DNA of 64,000 nt, from assembly GCA_019635485.1 (NCBI GenBank), contig JAHBZL010000017.1, forward strand, positions 1 to 64,000, in the 5' to 3' direction. Within the stretch, counting starts at the first letter, position 1. Each line of letters begins with the position of its first letter. Both the position numbers and the translations under genes were made by a program. The stretch is from Piscinibacter sp. GTDB taxonomy: Bacteria; Pseudomonadota; Gammaproteobacteria; Burkholderiales; Burkholderiaceae_C. The notes beneath the pieces are model-generated. The model was not told the DNA's origin. It worked only from the letters and a program-made list of their open reading frames with translations, and did not search any database. Positions 46,437 through 55,878 of this stretch are shown piece by piece.

Positions 46437-48824
46437 ATGACACCTCGAATCGGCGTCAAGCGCCACCCTGTTTTCGCACTGCTGTTCAGTTCGGTCCTCG
46501 CGGCCTGCGGCGGCGGTAACAACGGTGCAGGCGACAGCGCCGCATCGCCTCCCACCGCACCGGCACCCGGCTCCGCGCCCGCGCCCGCGCCCGGCCCCGC
46601 ACCCGCGCCGGCACCTGCCCCGACGCCCGTTCCGGCGCCGGCTCCGTCCGGGCCTCTGGCGGCTGCGCCGGAGGTGCGATTCCTGCGCGATGACCGCGTG
46701 GTCACGCTCGAGATGGACTACAACGCCGACAACCCCTGGGGTCAGTTCTGGCGCATGTCCGGTTCGCCCGACGATGATGCCGGCTTCCTCGTGACCTGGT
46801 GGCCGGAGGCCGCGACGGCGGCGGAGCGCGCCACGGCCGCCCTCGTCATGGATGGCAACGTGTGCCTGAGCCCGTCCAGTCCGCAACGAGTGCGTGCGAT
46901 GAGCGCCGAACGCTCCGCCACGACGCGCAGGCCGCTCGCGCTCGACCTGCCCGACGGCGCCAGGTGGCTCGTGACCGCCAATCGCCGCGTGCAGTTGCAG
47001 CCGCTGGACAACGACCGCGCGTACCGGGTGCGCGTGCAGCGGCTGAGCGCGCGCGGCAAGGTCAGCAGTCAGGCGAACGAGTTCGGCGTCAACGGCGGCG
47101 ACGGCACGCGGGTGGCGGCGCTGCGCGCCAGCCTGACGCATTTCGACGACTTCAACCTGCCGCTGGGCGCCGCCGACGAGCGGCTGTGGAACAACGCGCA
47201 GATGGTCTCCACCGACCCGCGCTTCAACCTGTTCTTCGTCAACGATCAGTTCCACGCGCACACCATCACCGGCACCCGGGTGGACAACACCGGCGACCGC
47301 GCGCAGACCTCGCAGCGCTTCCGCAAGAAAATCCGCATCGAGCCCACGGGCGAGCGCCGCATCGTGTTCGACATGGATTCGCCGCTCAGCCCGCGCTCCG
47401 TGTGGTACCTCGATCTGAACTCGATGCCGAGCGACCTCACCGGCCACGCCAGCTTCTTCGACGAGGAAGGCGCGCTGGGCCTGCCCGCGGGGATCCTGCG
47501 GCTGCGCATGCAGTTCCAGTCGCTCAGCGTCAGCATCGTCGACATGAAGGGTGCCTCGCACCAGGTGGCCAGCGTCGACATGGAGCAGGCCGGCCGCCAG
47601 GCCGTGCCGAACGTGCGCCGATCCTTCGACGTGCGCGTCAGCACGGGCAGGATCCAGGTCTCCGTCGACGGCAAGAGCCTGATCAACGCGAACTTCGCGC
47701 CTTACGTCCTGCCGCCGGGCGACTACGACCCGATGTGGATCAACTTCGGCTACAACACGCCGAAGGACGGCGTGCCGTACTTCCTGGTGCACTGGGACAA
47801 CTTCGGCTTCGACGGACCGGTCGTCGACGCGGGCACGGTGCACAACTACGTGACCCGCATCGAGGGCACGGACTACCAGAAGGCGGATGCCGGCAAGCCC
47901 GCCACCTTCACGGTCCAGATCCCGGACGACCTGCGCCCGGTGACCTCGGGCGCCACCGCCGAAGCCTGGCTGGTCTACACCTACCAGATGGGCGACTACT
48001 CGTCCCTGAACGTCGGCGCGAACGACTTCGTCCGGGTCAACGGCGGCGCCCGCCATGCCATGCCGCAGCCGATCAACAACACCGCGCCGCCGAACCCGGA
48101 CGCGAGCGGCTGGGGCACGCCGCATACCGCGCGCATCAAGCTCGGCGAGCTGGTGCGCGGCGGGAGTTCGCCCCTCGTGGCCGGCAGCAACAGCTTCCAG
48201 TTCAACGTGCAGAACGCCGGGCTGCTGAACGTGCACGTGGAGGTGCACTATCCCGAGGGCAGCGCGCCGAACTACACGCCGCCCGCCGCGATCCATCGCT
48301 TTCCGCTGCACTCGGAGCTGCCCAGGCTCGGGCCGCCGGCGCGCCTGCAGCGCATCGGCACGACCGACGTCGGTGGCGATCAGCACATCACGAATGCGAA
48401 CCGCGTCGCGATCCCGGTCAGCGGCATGGTGCCGCTGAACATCGAGGCGGGCAACGCGAGCTGGGCCGGCTGGGCGCCGGAACTGATGCACATGCCGGTG
48501 GTGAGCACCGAGGTCTGGAGCACCGGCGGCACGAGCGGCCTGGCGCAGATCGAGGTGTTCATCCGCCGCGCCGGCAGCGGCAGCGGGCCGGGCCAGCAGC
48601 TGCTGAAGCTCGACACCGCCGTCGACGCGCCGGCGCCCCAGGGCCGCTATCGGTTCGAGTTCGACTCGCGCGGCTTCCCCGACGGCGACTACGAGCTCTT
48701 CGTGCAGGCGACGACGCCGTCGGGCCTGAAGAGCCATCCGAGCTATGGCGACGAGACCTACCAGTTCGATGCGGGCGCACTGTCCGGTGCGTACTACCCG
48801 ATCCCGATCCGCATCAAGAACTGA
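46437..48824 (+). CDS. Lipoprotein with Ala-Pro linker, larger paralogue
   Basis: A 795-residue protein with a lipobox (SVLAACGGG, Cys near residue 24) and an Ala-Pro linker (about 45-75). The domain order seen is: a beta-rich N-terminal part (about 78-215); a lectin-like middle domain containing HWDNFGFDGPVV (about 220-470); and C-terminal beta domains, the last containing AQIEVFIRR and RFEFDSRGFPDGDYELFVQA. It shares WDN[IF]GFDGPV and domain layout with the upstream lipoprotein. Probably outer-membrane or surface-anchored; no enzyme motif recognised. Confidence 0.75.
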   Translation: MTPRIGVKRHPVFALLFSSVLAACGGGNNGAGDSAASPPTAPAPGSAPAPAPGPAPAPAPAPTPVPAPAPSGPLAAAPEVRFLRDDRVVTLEMDYNADNPWGQFWRMSGSPDDDAGFLVTWWPEAATAAERATAALVMDGNVCLSPSSPQRVRAMSAERSATTRRPLALDLPDGARWLVTANRRVQLQPLDNDRAYRVRVQRLSARGKVSSQANEFGVNGGDGTRVAALRASLTHFDDFNLPLGAADERLWNNAQMVSTDPRFNLFFVNDQFHAHTITGTRVDNTGDRAQTSQRFRKKIRIEPTGERRIVFDMDSPLSPRSVWYLDLNSMPSDLTGHASFFDEEGALGLPAGILRLRMQFQSLSVSIVDMKGASHQVASVDMEQAGRQAVPNVRRSFDVRVSTGRIQVSVDGKSLINANFAPYVLPPGDYDPMWINFGYNTPKDGVPYFLVHWDNFGFDGPVVDAGTVHNYVTRIEGTDYQKADAGKPATFTVQIPDDLRPVTSGATAEAWLVYTYQMGDYSSLNVGANDFVRVNGGARHAMPQPINNTAPPNPDASGWGTPHTARIKLGELVRGGSSPLVAGSNSFQFNVQNAGLLNVHVEVHYPEGSAPNYTPPAAIHRFPLHSELPRLGPPARLQRIGTTDVGGDQHITNANRVAIPVSGMVPLNIEAGNASWAGWAPELMHMPVVSTEVWSTGGTSGLAQIEVFIRRAGSGSGPGQQLLKLDTAVDAPAPQGRYRFEFDSRGFPDGDYELFVQATTPSGLKSHPSYGDETYQFDAGALSGAYYPIPIRIKN

Positions 48825-48855
48825 GCGCGACGAGGCCGGCCCGGCGCGATGCCAG

Positions 48856-48885
48856 GCCGGCTTCGCCGGCGCGTGCTGACGCGCC
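48856..48885. terminator. Hairpins between convergent lipoprotein and nifK genes
   Basis: Two hairpins lie in the 70-base convergent gap: GCCGGC-ttc-GCCGGC (48856-48870) and GGCGCGT-gctg-ACGCGCC (48868-48885). They share three bases, so only one can form at a time. There is no T-tract, so intrinsic termination is unproven. Confidence 0.35.
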
Positions 48886-48894
48886 CCGCCCCGC

Positions 48895-50454
48895 TCAGCG
48901 GATGATGTCGTAGGAGTAGTCGGTCTTGCCCGGCACGATCGTGTTCGCGTCCAGGGTCTCGAAGAACTCGTCCAGGAACATCGTCAGCAGCCACAGCGCG
49001 CCGTTGTAGCCCCAGGTGGCGAAGCGGTGGTAGTGGTGGCGGTCGAAGATCGGGAACACCGCCCGGATCAGCGGCGTGCCGACGTCGCGCTCCAGGTACT
49101 TGCCGTAGGTGTTGCCGACCAGGAAGTCCACCGGCTCCGTGAACAGCAGCGAGCGCATGTGCCACAGGTCGCGCTTCGGGTAGACCTTGCAGCCCTTGCC
49201 GTAGGGCGAGTCGTCGAACAGCTTCTGCACCTTGGCGGCCCAGTCGTCGTTGCCGTTGGTGGCCAGCACGTGGGCCGGCTCGGCGCCCAGCTCGAGCAGG
49301 AACTCGGTGTAGCCGAGCAGCTGATCCGGATCGCCGTACAGCGCGTAGCGCTTGCCGTGCAGGTGCGCCTGGCTGTCGGCCATCGCGTCGACCAGCTGGC
49401 CGCGCTCCTTCGTCAGCTGCGCCGGCACCGGCTTGCCGGTCAGGCGCGCGATCGCCATGATGAAGCGGTCCGTGCCGGCCACGCCGACCGGCGCGTTCAG
49501 CACCACCACCTCCTGGCCCTTCTCGGCCAGGTACTTGATGGTCTTCTCGCAGCAGTACTCCTGGAACACGATTGTCGCCTTGGCGTGCAGCGCCGCGACC
49601 ACCTCTTCCTTGGTCGTGCCGCCCTCGTACATGCGGAATTCGCCGTCGGTCGGCGTGTTCCAGGTCTCGGACGGATCGCAGATCACGTTCACCTCGACGC
49701 CGAACAGGTCGAAGATGCGCTTGATCTCCTTCATGTTGCCGACCACGAAGCCGTCGAAGCCGCCGATGAAGTTGATGCTCTCGTTCGGCACGCGCACCAG
49801 CGGCTCGGTGGTCTTGGACTTGCCGTCCCAGAAGTGCTGCAGCACGCCGAGCAGCGCGTTGTCGTAGCCGGTGATGTGGCTGCCGACGAAGGCCGGCGTG
49901 TGGGCGTACGGCACGTCGTACTCGGCCGGCACGCTGCCCTTCTCCTTGGCCGTCTTGATGAAGGCGTTCAGGTCGTCACCGATCACCTCCGCCATGCAGG
50001 TGGTGCTGACGGCGATCATGTCCGGCTTGTACAGGCTGTAGGCGTTGGCCAGGCCGTCGACCATGTTGTTCAGGCCGCCGAACACTGCCGCGTCCTCCGT
50101 CATCGAGGAGCTGACGCAGGAGGTCGGCTCCTTGAAGTGGCGGCTGAAGTGCGACCGGTAGTAGGCCACGCAGCCCTGCGAGCCGTGCACGAAGGACAGC
50201 GTCTTGTGGAAGCCGTTGGCGACGTAGACCGCGCCCAGCGGCTGGCAGGCCTTGGCCGGGTTGACCGTCAGCGCCTCGCGGGCGAAGTTCTTGTCCTTGT
50301 ACTCCGGGCTCTTGGTCCAGTCGCGGATCTCGGCGATCTTCGCGTCCGGATGCTTGAACTCGTAGTTCGCCTTCTTGTCGGCGAAGATCTTCTGGTACTC
50401 GGGCTCACGGAACAGGAGTTCGTGGTCGAGGACCTTCTCAGCACTCTGGGGCAT
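48895..50454 (-). CDS. nifK: NifK, nitrogenase MoFe protein beta subunit
   Basis: A 519-residue protein. P-cluster ligands are in [13 protein letters not shown] (C70), [10 protein letters not shown] (C95) and [13 protein letters not shown] (about C153), with [19 protein letters not shown] also conserved. With NifD it forms the MoFe protein that holds the P-cluster and FeMo-co. The gene follows nifD by 28 bases in the nifHDK operon. Length is normal. Confidence 0.99.
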   Translation of the reverse strand: MPQSAEKVLDHELLFREPEYQKIFADKKANYEFKHPDAKIAEIRDWTKSPEYKDKNFAREALTVNPAKACQPLGAVYVANGFHKTLSFVHGSQGCVAYYRSHFSRHFKEPTSCVSSSMTEDAAVFGGLNNMVDGLANAYSLYKPDMIAVSTTCMAEVIGDDLNAFIKTAKEKGSVPAEYDVPYAHTPAFVGSHITGYDNALLGVLQHFWDGKSKTTEPLVRVPNESINFIGGFDGFVVGNMKEIKRIFDLFGVEVNVICDPSETWNTPTDGEFRMYEGGTTKEEVVAALHAKATIVFQEYCCEKTIKYLAEKGQEVVVLNAPVGVAGTDRFIMAIARLTGKPVPAQLTKERGQLVDAMADSQAHLHGKRYALYGDPDQLLGYTEFLLELGAEPAHVLATNGNDDWAAKVQKLFDDSPYGKGCKVYPKRDLWHMRSLLFTEPVDFLVGNTYGKYLERDVGTPLIRAVFPIFDRHHYHRFATWGYNGALWLLTMFLDEFFETLDANTIVPGKTDYSYDIIR

Positions 50455-50482
50455 GGTGGTTCTCCTGGGAGGGTCGTGAGGG

Positions 50483-51952
50483 TCAGGCCGCCTTCTGCAG
50501 CCACGGCGCGGACTTCGCGAGCTTCCAGATCGGGCTGGAGATCGCCATGTCCATGTCGCGCGCGAAGATCGCGAAGCCGTCGTAGCCGTGGTAGGGCCCG
50601 CTGTAGTCCCAGCTGTGCATCTGCCGGAACGGCACGCCCATCTTCTGGAACACGTACTTCTCCTTGATGCCCGAGCCGATCAGGTCCGGCTGGATCTTCT
50701 CGACGAACTTCTCGAACTCGTAGCCGGTCACGTCGTCGTAGATCAGCGTCGCGTCGCCGACGTAGTGCGTCGTACGCTGGTAGTCGTCGTTGTGGCCGAA
50801 CTCGTAGCCGGTGCCGACCACCTTCATGCCCAGGTCCTCGTACGCGCCGATCACGTGCCGCGGGCGCAGGCCGCCGACGTACAGCATCACGGTCTTGTCC
50901 TGCAGGCGCGGCTTGTACTTCGCGATCACCGCGTCCACCAGCGGCTGGTACTTGGCGATCACGCGCTCGGCATTGGCCTTGATGGTGTCGTCGAAGTGGC
51001 TGGCGATTTCGCGCAGGCTCTGCGCGATCTTGGTCGGGCCGAAGAAGTTGTACTCGACCCAGGGGATGCCGTACTTCTCCTCCATGTGCCGGCTGATGTA
51101 GTTCATCGACCGGTAGCAGTGGATCAGGTTCAGCTTGGCCTTCGGGGTGTTCTCGAGCTCGGCGATCGTGCCGTCGCCGGACCACTGCGCGATCACGCGC
51201 AGGCCGATCTCCTCGAGCAGGATGCGGCTCGACCAGGCGTCGCCGCCGATGTTGTAGTCGCCGATGATCGTCACGTCGTACGGCGTGCTGACGAAGTCGG
51301 GGCGCTTCTCGGCGTCCATCTTGTCGAACACCCAGTCGCGGATCGCGTCGTTGGCCAGGTGGTGGCCGAGCGACTGGCTGACGCCGCGGAAACCCTCGCA
51401 GCGCACCGGCACGATGGTGTGCCCTTCGTACTGCTTGCTCTTCTTCTTCGAGACCGCCTCGATGTCGTCGCCGATCAGGCCGATCGGGCACTCCGACTGG
51501 ATCGAGATGCCCTTGTTCAGCGGGAACAGGTCCTGGATCTCGTCGATGATCTTGTCGAGCTTCTTGTCGCCGCCGAAGACGATGTCCTTCTCCTGGAAGT
51601 CGGAGGTGAACTGCATCGTCACGAAGGTGTCGACGCCGGTGACGCCGATGTAGTAGTTGCGCCGCGCGGCCCACGAGTACTGGCCGCAGCCGACCGGACC
51701 GTGCGAGATGTGGATCATGTCCTTGATCGGACCCCACACCACGCCCTTGGAGCCGGCGTAGGCGCAGCCGCGGATCGTCATCACGCCGGGCAGCGACTTG
51801 ATGTTGGACTTCACGCCGCAGTCCGGCTTGCCTTCCTCGTACACGCCGAGGTGCTTGGCGCGGCGCTTGGCCATCTTGTCCGGATAGGCCTTCAGGACTT
51901 CGTCGATCAAGGCCTTGTTGGCGGCCTTGCGCTCTTCAACCGTCATGGTCAT
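50483..51952 (-). CDS. nifD: NifD, nitrogenase MoFe protein alpha subunit
   Basis: A 489-residue protein. P-cluster ligands are C63 ([12 protein letters not shown]), C89 ([11 protein letters not shown]) and about C155 ([10 protein letters not shown]). The FeMo-co Cys is in the conserved region after [18 protein letters not shown], and the His ligand lies in the [20 protein letters not shown] segment. I chose ATG 51952, which has AAGGAG at seven bases; ATGs at 51958 and 51946 are alternatives, but 51958 is too close to the ribosome site. Confidence 0.99.
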   Translation of the reverse strand: MTMTVEERKAANKALIDEVLKAYPDKMAKRRAKHLGVYEEGKPDCGVKSNIKSLPGVMTIRGCAYAGSKGVVWGPIKDMIHISHGPVGCGQYSWAARRNYYIGVTGVDTFVTMQFTSDFQEKDIVFGGDKKLDKIIDEIQDLFPLNKGISIQSECPIGLIGDDIEAVSKKKSKQYEGHTIVPVRCEGFRGVSQSLGHHLANDAIRDWVFDKMDAEKRPDFVSTPYDVTIIGDYNIGGDAWSSRILLEEIGLRVIAQWSGDGTIAELENTPKAKLNLIHCYRSMNYISRHMEEKYGIPWVEYNFFGPTKIAQSLREIASHFDDTIKANAERVIAKYQPLVDAVIAKYKPRLQDKTVMLYVGGLRPRHVIGAYEDLGMKVVGTGYEFGHNDDYQRTTHYVGDATLIYDDVTGYEFEKFVEKIQPDLIGSGIKEKYVFQKMGVPFRQMHSWDYSGPYHGYDGFAIFARDMDMAISSPIWKLAKSAPWLQKAA

Positions 51953-52002
51953 GTTCATGCTCCTTCTCTCGGACAGTTCGGGTGCGCACGCCGCCATCCA
52001 GC

Positions 52003-52081
52003 GGCCGCCGCGGATCCGGCTCTGCCGGTCCGCCGGCGGCGCCCCCTCGAGGGGGAGCGCCGCAGGCGCTCCGGGGGTGGG
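52003..52081. repeat. Dispersed palindromic repeat R1, copy 3, between nifH and nifD
   Basis: An inverted copy of the R1 repeat. On the minus strand it reads GGAGCGCC-tgc-GGCGCTCC, CCCCCTCGAGGGGG, then CCGGCagaGCCGG and GGATCCGCGG. It ends five bases after the nifH stop and would form stable hairpins in the nifH-nifD mRNA. Confidence 0.85.
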
Positions 52082-52085
52082 ACAG

Positions 52086-53030
<945 letters not shown>

Positions 53031-53110
53031 CTATGCAGCCTTCGGTGCCTCTATGGGTCTTCTTGGAAGGTCCCTCGGGGCCTGACATGGGGTCCGCGCA
53101 GGCCCTTCTT

Positions 53111-53126
53111 CGCAACGCCCGTGCCA
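53111..53126 (-). promoter_or_regulatory. Sigma54 promoter for nifHDK
   Basis: TGGCACGGGCGTTGCG on the minus strand is a perfect match to TGGCACG-N4-TTGC. The start point would be near 53099, giving a leader of about 129 bases. The NifA site at 53207-53222 is about 116 bases upstream of it. Confidence 0.88.
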
Positions 53127-53206
53127 GGGTCCGTGACGAAGCTCAAGTACTTGTTTTCACGAGGCAAATCGTGCGTTTCCGGGGTCCGGACGGGGGCCTG
53201 TGCGAT

Positions 53207-53222
53207 TGTTCGAAACACGACA
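53207..53222. promoter_or_regulatory. NifA site shared by nifHDK and the haemoglobin gene
   Basis: TGTTCGAAACACGACA is a perfect TGT-N10-ACA site. It is almost midway between two divergent sigma54 promoters: about 116 bases from the nifH start point and about 110 from the haemoglobin start point. Confidence 0.78.
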
Positions 53223-53298
53223 AACCCGGGGGCCGCCGAACAGCACACGAGCGTCCACCGACACGGCTGCACCGGGCGTCGCGCGGTCCACACGCGCT

Positions 53299-53314
53299 TG
53301 GTACGGCGGTTGCT
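53299..53314 (+). promoter_or_regulatory. Sigma54 promoter for the truncated haemoglobin gene
   Basis: TGGTACGGCGGTTGCT has GG-N10-GC and one mismatch to TGGCACG-N4-TTGC. Only 12 bases separate its GC from ATG 53326, the same spacing as at nifV, so the mRNA would begin at the start codon. Confidence 0.7.
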
Positions 53315-53325
53315 CTGAACGGCGC

Positions 53326-53742
53326 ATGAGCGCCCTGCCCGTCGTCACGACCGCCGCATCGAATCCGCATCTCGCGCGCCTCGGCGGCGAGCCGGCGGTC
53401 GTGCGCCTGGTTGATGCCTTCTATGCCGCGATGGACTCGCGCGCGGACGCCGCCGCGATCCGCGCGATGCATGCGGAAGACCTCGCGCCGACCAAGGCGG
53501 TGCTCGTCACCTACCTCGTCGAATGGCTGGGCGGCGCGAAGCAGTACACCGCCACGCGCGGCGCACCGCGGCTCGGCCGCGTGCATCGCCCGTTCGTGAT
53601 CGATGCCGCCGCGCGCGACGCCTGGCTCGCCTGCATGCGCGACGCGCTCGCCGTCACGTGCGAAGACAACGCGCTGCGCGACGAGTTGCTGGCCGCGTTC
53701 GCCAAGGTGGCGAACCACCTGACCACCCACCCGACCCCCTGA
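53326..53742 (+). CDS. Group II truncated haemoglobin
   Basis: A 138-residue globin with LGGEPAVVRLVDAFYAAMDS (TyrB10 in FYAAM), a His in HRPFVIDAAA fitting the proximal F8, and W in DAWLACMRDAL fitting TrpG8, all typical of trHb group II. It binds oxygen or NO. In nif clusters such globins may protect nitrogenase or aid respiration. I chose ATG 53326, next to the sigma54 start point; no ribosome site is visible. It is divergent from nifH and followed by an unknown gene 18 bases downstream. Confidence 0.85.
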   Translation: MSALPVVTTAASNPHLARLGGEPAVVRLVDAFYAAMDSRADAAAIRAMHAEDLAPTKAVLVTYLVEWLGGAKQYTATRGAPRLGRVHRPFVIDAAARDAWLACMRDALAVTCEDNALRDELLAAFAKVANHLTTHPTP

Positions 53743-53760
53743 CCACCACCGGAGCCCCCG

Positions 53761-54369
53761 ATGAGCACGACCCTTGCCGCCCCCGGACTGAAGGACACCG
53801 CCTTCGCCCGCCTCGAATCCGAAGGCCGCCTGCTGAACCCCGTGCTGAAGGGCGCGACGAAGAAGCCCGGCCGCTTCGGCTTCCGCGGCGAACTGGCGCT
53901 GCGCTTCTCGGCCAAGCTGGCCGACGAGGCCCGCCCGCCCGAACTGACCTGCGACCAGGTGATCGCGGTGGCCCAGGCCGGTGACGCCAGGCTGCCGTTC
54001 TTCGCCGGCTACCTGCTGAACTTCGCGCACCTGAAGGACGTGGCCGAAGTGCTCGGCGACACGCTGAGCGCCGGCGGCAAGTACTTCCTGTTCTGCAACA
54101 ACATCGACCTGAGCAGGAAGTACCAGGTGCCGCTGAAGGGCGCGCTGTTCTACGTGCTGCCGATCGACGAGTCCACCGTCTACAACGAGCTGCTCGAGCT
54201 GCTCTACCTGGAGCGCAACGACCTGAAGAAGCTCGACACCGCCGGCAAGACCGACGCCGTCGCCGATGCGGCACTCAAGTACGACGTCACCTTCGACACC
54301 ATCACCTACGAGGAAGGCCTCGCACTGATGGGCCCGGTGCGCAACCCGAACGAGAACAGGCCGGTCTGA
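53761..54369 (+). CDS. Hypothetical protein co-transcribed with truncated haemoglobin
   Basis: A 202-residue soluble protein. It begins MSTTLAAPGLKDTAFARLES and contains TCDQVIAVAQAGDARLPFFA and KYFLFCNNIDLSRKYQVPLK. I do not recognise a family. It looks like a mixed alpha/beta protein with a hydrophobic core and no cofactor motif. It has a good GGAG ribosome site and follows the globin gene in what is probably a NifA-controlled transcript, so it should be a nif-linked function. Confidence 0.75.
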   Translation: MSTTLAAPGLKDTAFARLESEGRLLNPVLKGATKKPGRFGFRGELALRFSAKLADEARPPELTCDQVIAVAQAGDARLPFFAGYLLNFAHLKDVAEVLGDTLSAGGKYFLFCNNIDLSRKYQVPLKGALFYVLPIDESTVYNELLELLYLERNDLKKLDTAGKTDAVADAALKYDVTFDTITYEEGLALMGPVRNPNENRPV

Positions 54370-54393
54370 GCGCCGCGCTCACCGGAGCCCCGC

Positions 54394-54627
54394 ATGCCGA
54401 TCCACGACTTTCGCTGTCGTTCCTGCGGCCAGCAGTTCGAACTGCTGGTGCGCGGCGACGGCCCGCACGCCTGCCCGCATTGCGCGGGCACGGCGCTCGA
54501 CAAGCTTCTCTCGCGCATTGCGCCGCACGGCCACAGCCGCGAGATCGTCGCGGCCGGGCGCCGCGCCGCGGCGCGCGAGGGCCACTTCAGCCACTACAGC
54601 CGCGCCGATCGGGCGCGCGTCAAGTAG
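54394..54627 (+). CDS. FmdB-type zinc-ribbon protein
   Basis: A 77-residue protein starting MPIHDFRCRSCGQQFELLVR with CRSC and CPHC pairs (about 8-11 and 27-30) forming a zinc ribbon. The tail (about 40-77) is basic and Arg-rich. FmdB-type proteins are small putative regulators of unknown mechanism. It follows the unknown gene by 24 bases, probably in the globin operon, and is convergent with the ferredoxin gene. Confidence 0.85.
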   Translation: MPIHDFRCRSCGQQFELLVRGDGPHACPHCAGTALDKLLSRIAPHGHSREIVAAGRRAAAREGHFSHYSRADRARVK

Positions 54628-54649
54628 CAGCGGCACCAGCGCGCGGCCC

Positions 54650-54955
54650 TCAGCCCGACAGCGCGCCCAGCAGCTCGACCGTCACGGCCTCGGTGCCGAG
54701 CACCGTCGCCTGGCACGCCAGGCGCGACTTGCTGCCGACGCCCACCAGCGTGTCGAGCTTGGCGTTCTCGGCCGGCGTGAGCTTGGACAGGCCCTTGCGG
54801 CCCTCGGTCACGAACAGGTGGCAGGCGCCGCACTTGGCGCCGCCGCCGCACTGGCTGACGAGCTTGCCGCCGGCCGCCAGGATGGCCTGCAGCAGGTTGG
54901 TGCCGGCCTCGACCTCGGCGCGCAGGCCTTCGGGCAGGATGGTGAGCGTGGTCAT
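54650..54955 (-). CDS. [2Fe-2S] ferredoxin at the end of the nifB operon
   Basis: A 101-residue ferredoxin starting MTTLTILPEGLRAEVEAGTN. Its ligands are C-X5-C-X2-C in SQCGGGAKCGACHLFV (about 36-47) and a fourth Cys in SRLACQATV. A gap of 56 bases separates it from the upstream SIR2-like gene. It may supply electrons to nitrogenase or to an operon enzyme; that is inference. Confidence 0.93.
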   Translation of the reverse strand: MTTLTILPEGLRAEVEAGTNLLQAILAAGGKLVSQCGGGAKCGACHLFVTEGRKGLSKLTPAENAKLDTLVGVGSKSRLACQATVLGTEAVTVELLGALSG

Positions 54956-55011
54956 GGGAATCTCTCCGTCGGTGATTGCGTCGGTGCGTCGCTGTTTGGG
55001 TGGGGTGGTGT

Positions 55012-55857
55012 TCAGGCCGCGGCCAGCGCCGGGCCGCACAGCGCGGCGGCGGCCTCGGCCAGCGGCAGTGCGATGCGCGTGATGCCCTGCTCGGCGAGGA
55101 AGCGTTCCTCCATGCGCGTCGGCGTCTCGGGCAGCACGGCGTAGTGCGGCCCGGCCGAGCGCTTCAGGATCTGGCGCGCGAACGCACGCGGCAGCTGGTC
55201 GTTGAAGCGGCAGCCGAGGAACACGAAGCCGAGCGTTGCGCGGCGCTGCTGCACGAGTGCGGGGATCGGCGTCTGGATGTCGATCTCGGTCAGCACCTCG
55301 ACGAAGTCGCTGTCCGACACCAGGTAGTTGTGCGCCGGCGCGTGTCCGCCCCAGGGCTTGTAGAGCAGCGTGGCGGCCGCCAGCGGCTCGGCGCTCGGCC
55401 GGCCGGACGCGTCGTACCAGCCGCACCAGGTGCCGAAATGCTCGCTCTGGCTCAGGCCCTGCACCTCGGCCCAGTCGGAACGCGCGGCGGCCAGCGCCTG
55501 GCGCAGGGCGTCGTCGTACCAGGTGTCGACGATCAGCGGCACCGGCAGGCTCGCGATCCAGCGCTGCAGCGCCGAGGGCGCCGGCGCGGTGGCGAATGCC
55601 TCGTCCATCGCCTTCGCCAGCGTCTGCCGGTGCTTGAAGTTCTCGATGAACTGCGCGGCCGCCGTCAGCCGGTGGCGGATCTTGCCGGGCACCGACACCT
55701 TCGCCGTCAGCACCGCGGCCAGCGCGGCGGGGTCGGCCGGCGGCGTCGCGCCCGGGCACAGGGCGAGCAGGCCCGGGCCCAGGTACGGCGCGAGCGCGCC
55801 GGTCTCGAGGCCGGCGGTGACACGCGCGGGCCATTCGGTGAGGGGGGTGACGTCCAT
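55012..55857 (-). CDS. SIR2-like-fold protein in the nifB operon
   Basis: A 281-residue protein with SIR2-like features: VPLIVDTWYDDALRQALAAA (compare the TTNYDxxLE segment of SIR2-like proteins) and LGFVFLGCRFNDQLPRAFAR (compare FLGYSxxD). The canonical NAD-binding GAGxS motif is not obvious, so activity is uncertain. It could deacylate a nif protein or sense NAD, which is inference. It follows the DegT-like gene by 21 bases. Confidence 0.65.
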   Translation of the reverse strand: MDVTPLTEWPARVTAGLETGALAPYLGPGLLALCPGATPPADPAALAAVLTAKVSVPGKIRHRLTAAAQFIENFKHRQTLAKAMDEAFATAPAPSALQRWIASLPVPLIVDTWYDDALRQALAAARSDWAEVQGLSQSEHFGTWCGWYDASGRPSAEPLAAATLLYKPWGGHAPAHNYLVSDSDFVEVLTEIDIQTPIPALVQQRRATLGFVFLGCRFNDQLPRAFARQILKRSAGPHYAVLPETPTRMEERFLAEQGITRIALPLAEAAAALCGPALAAA

Positions 55858-55878
55858 GGGGCCTCGCGGGTTCCGGGT

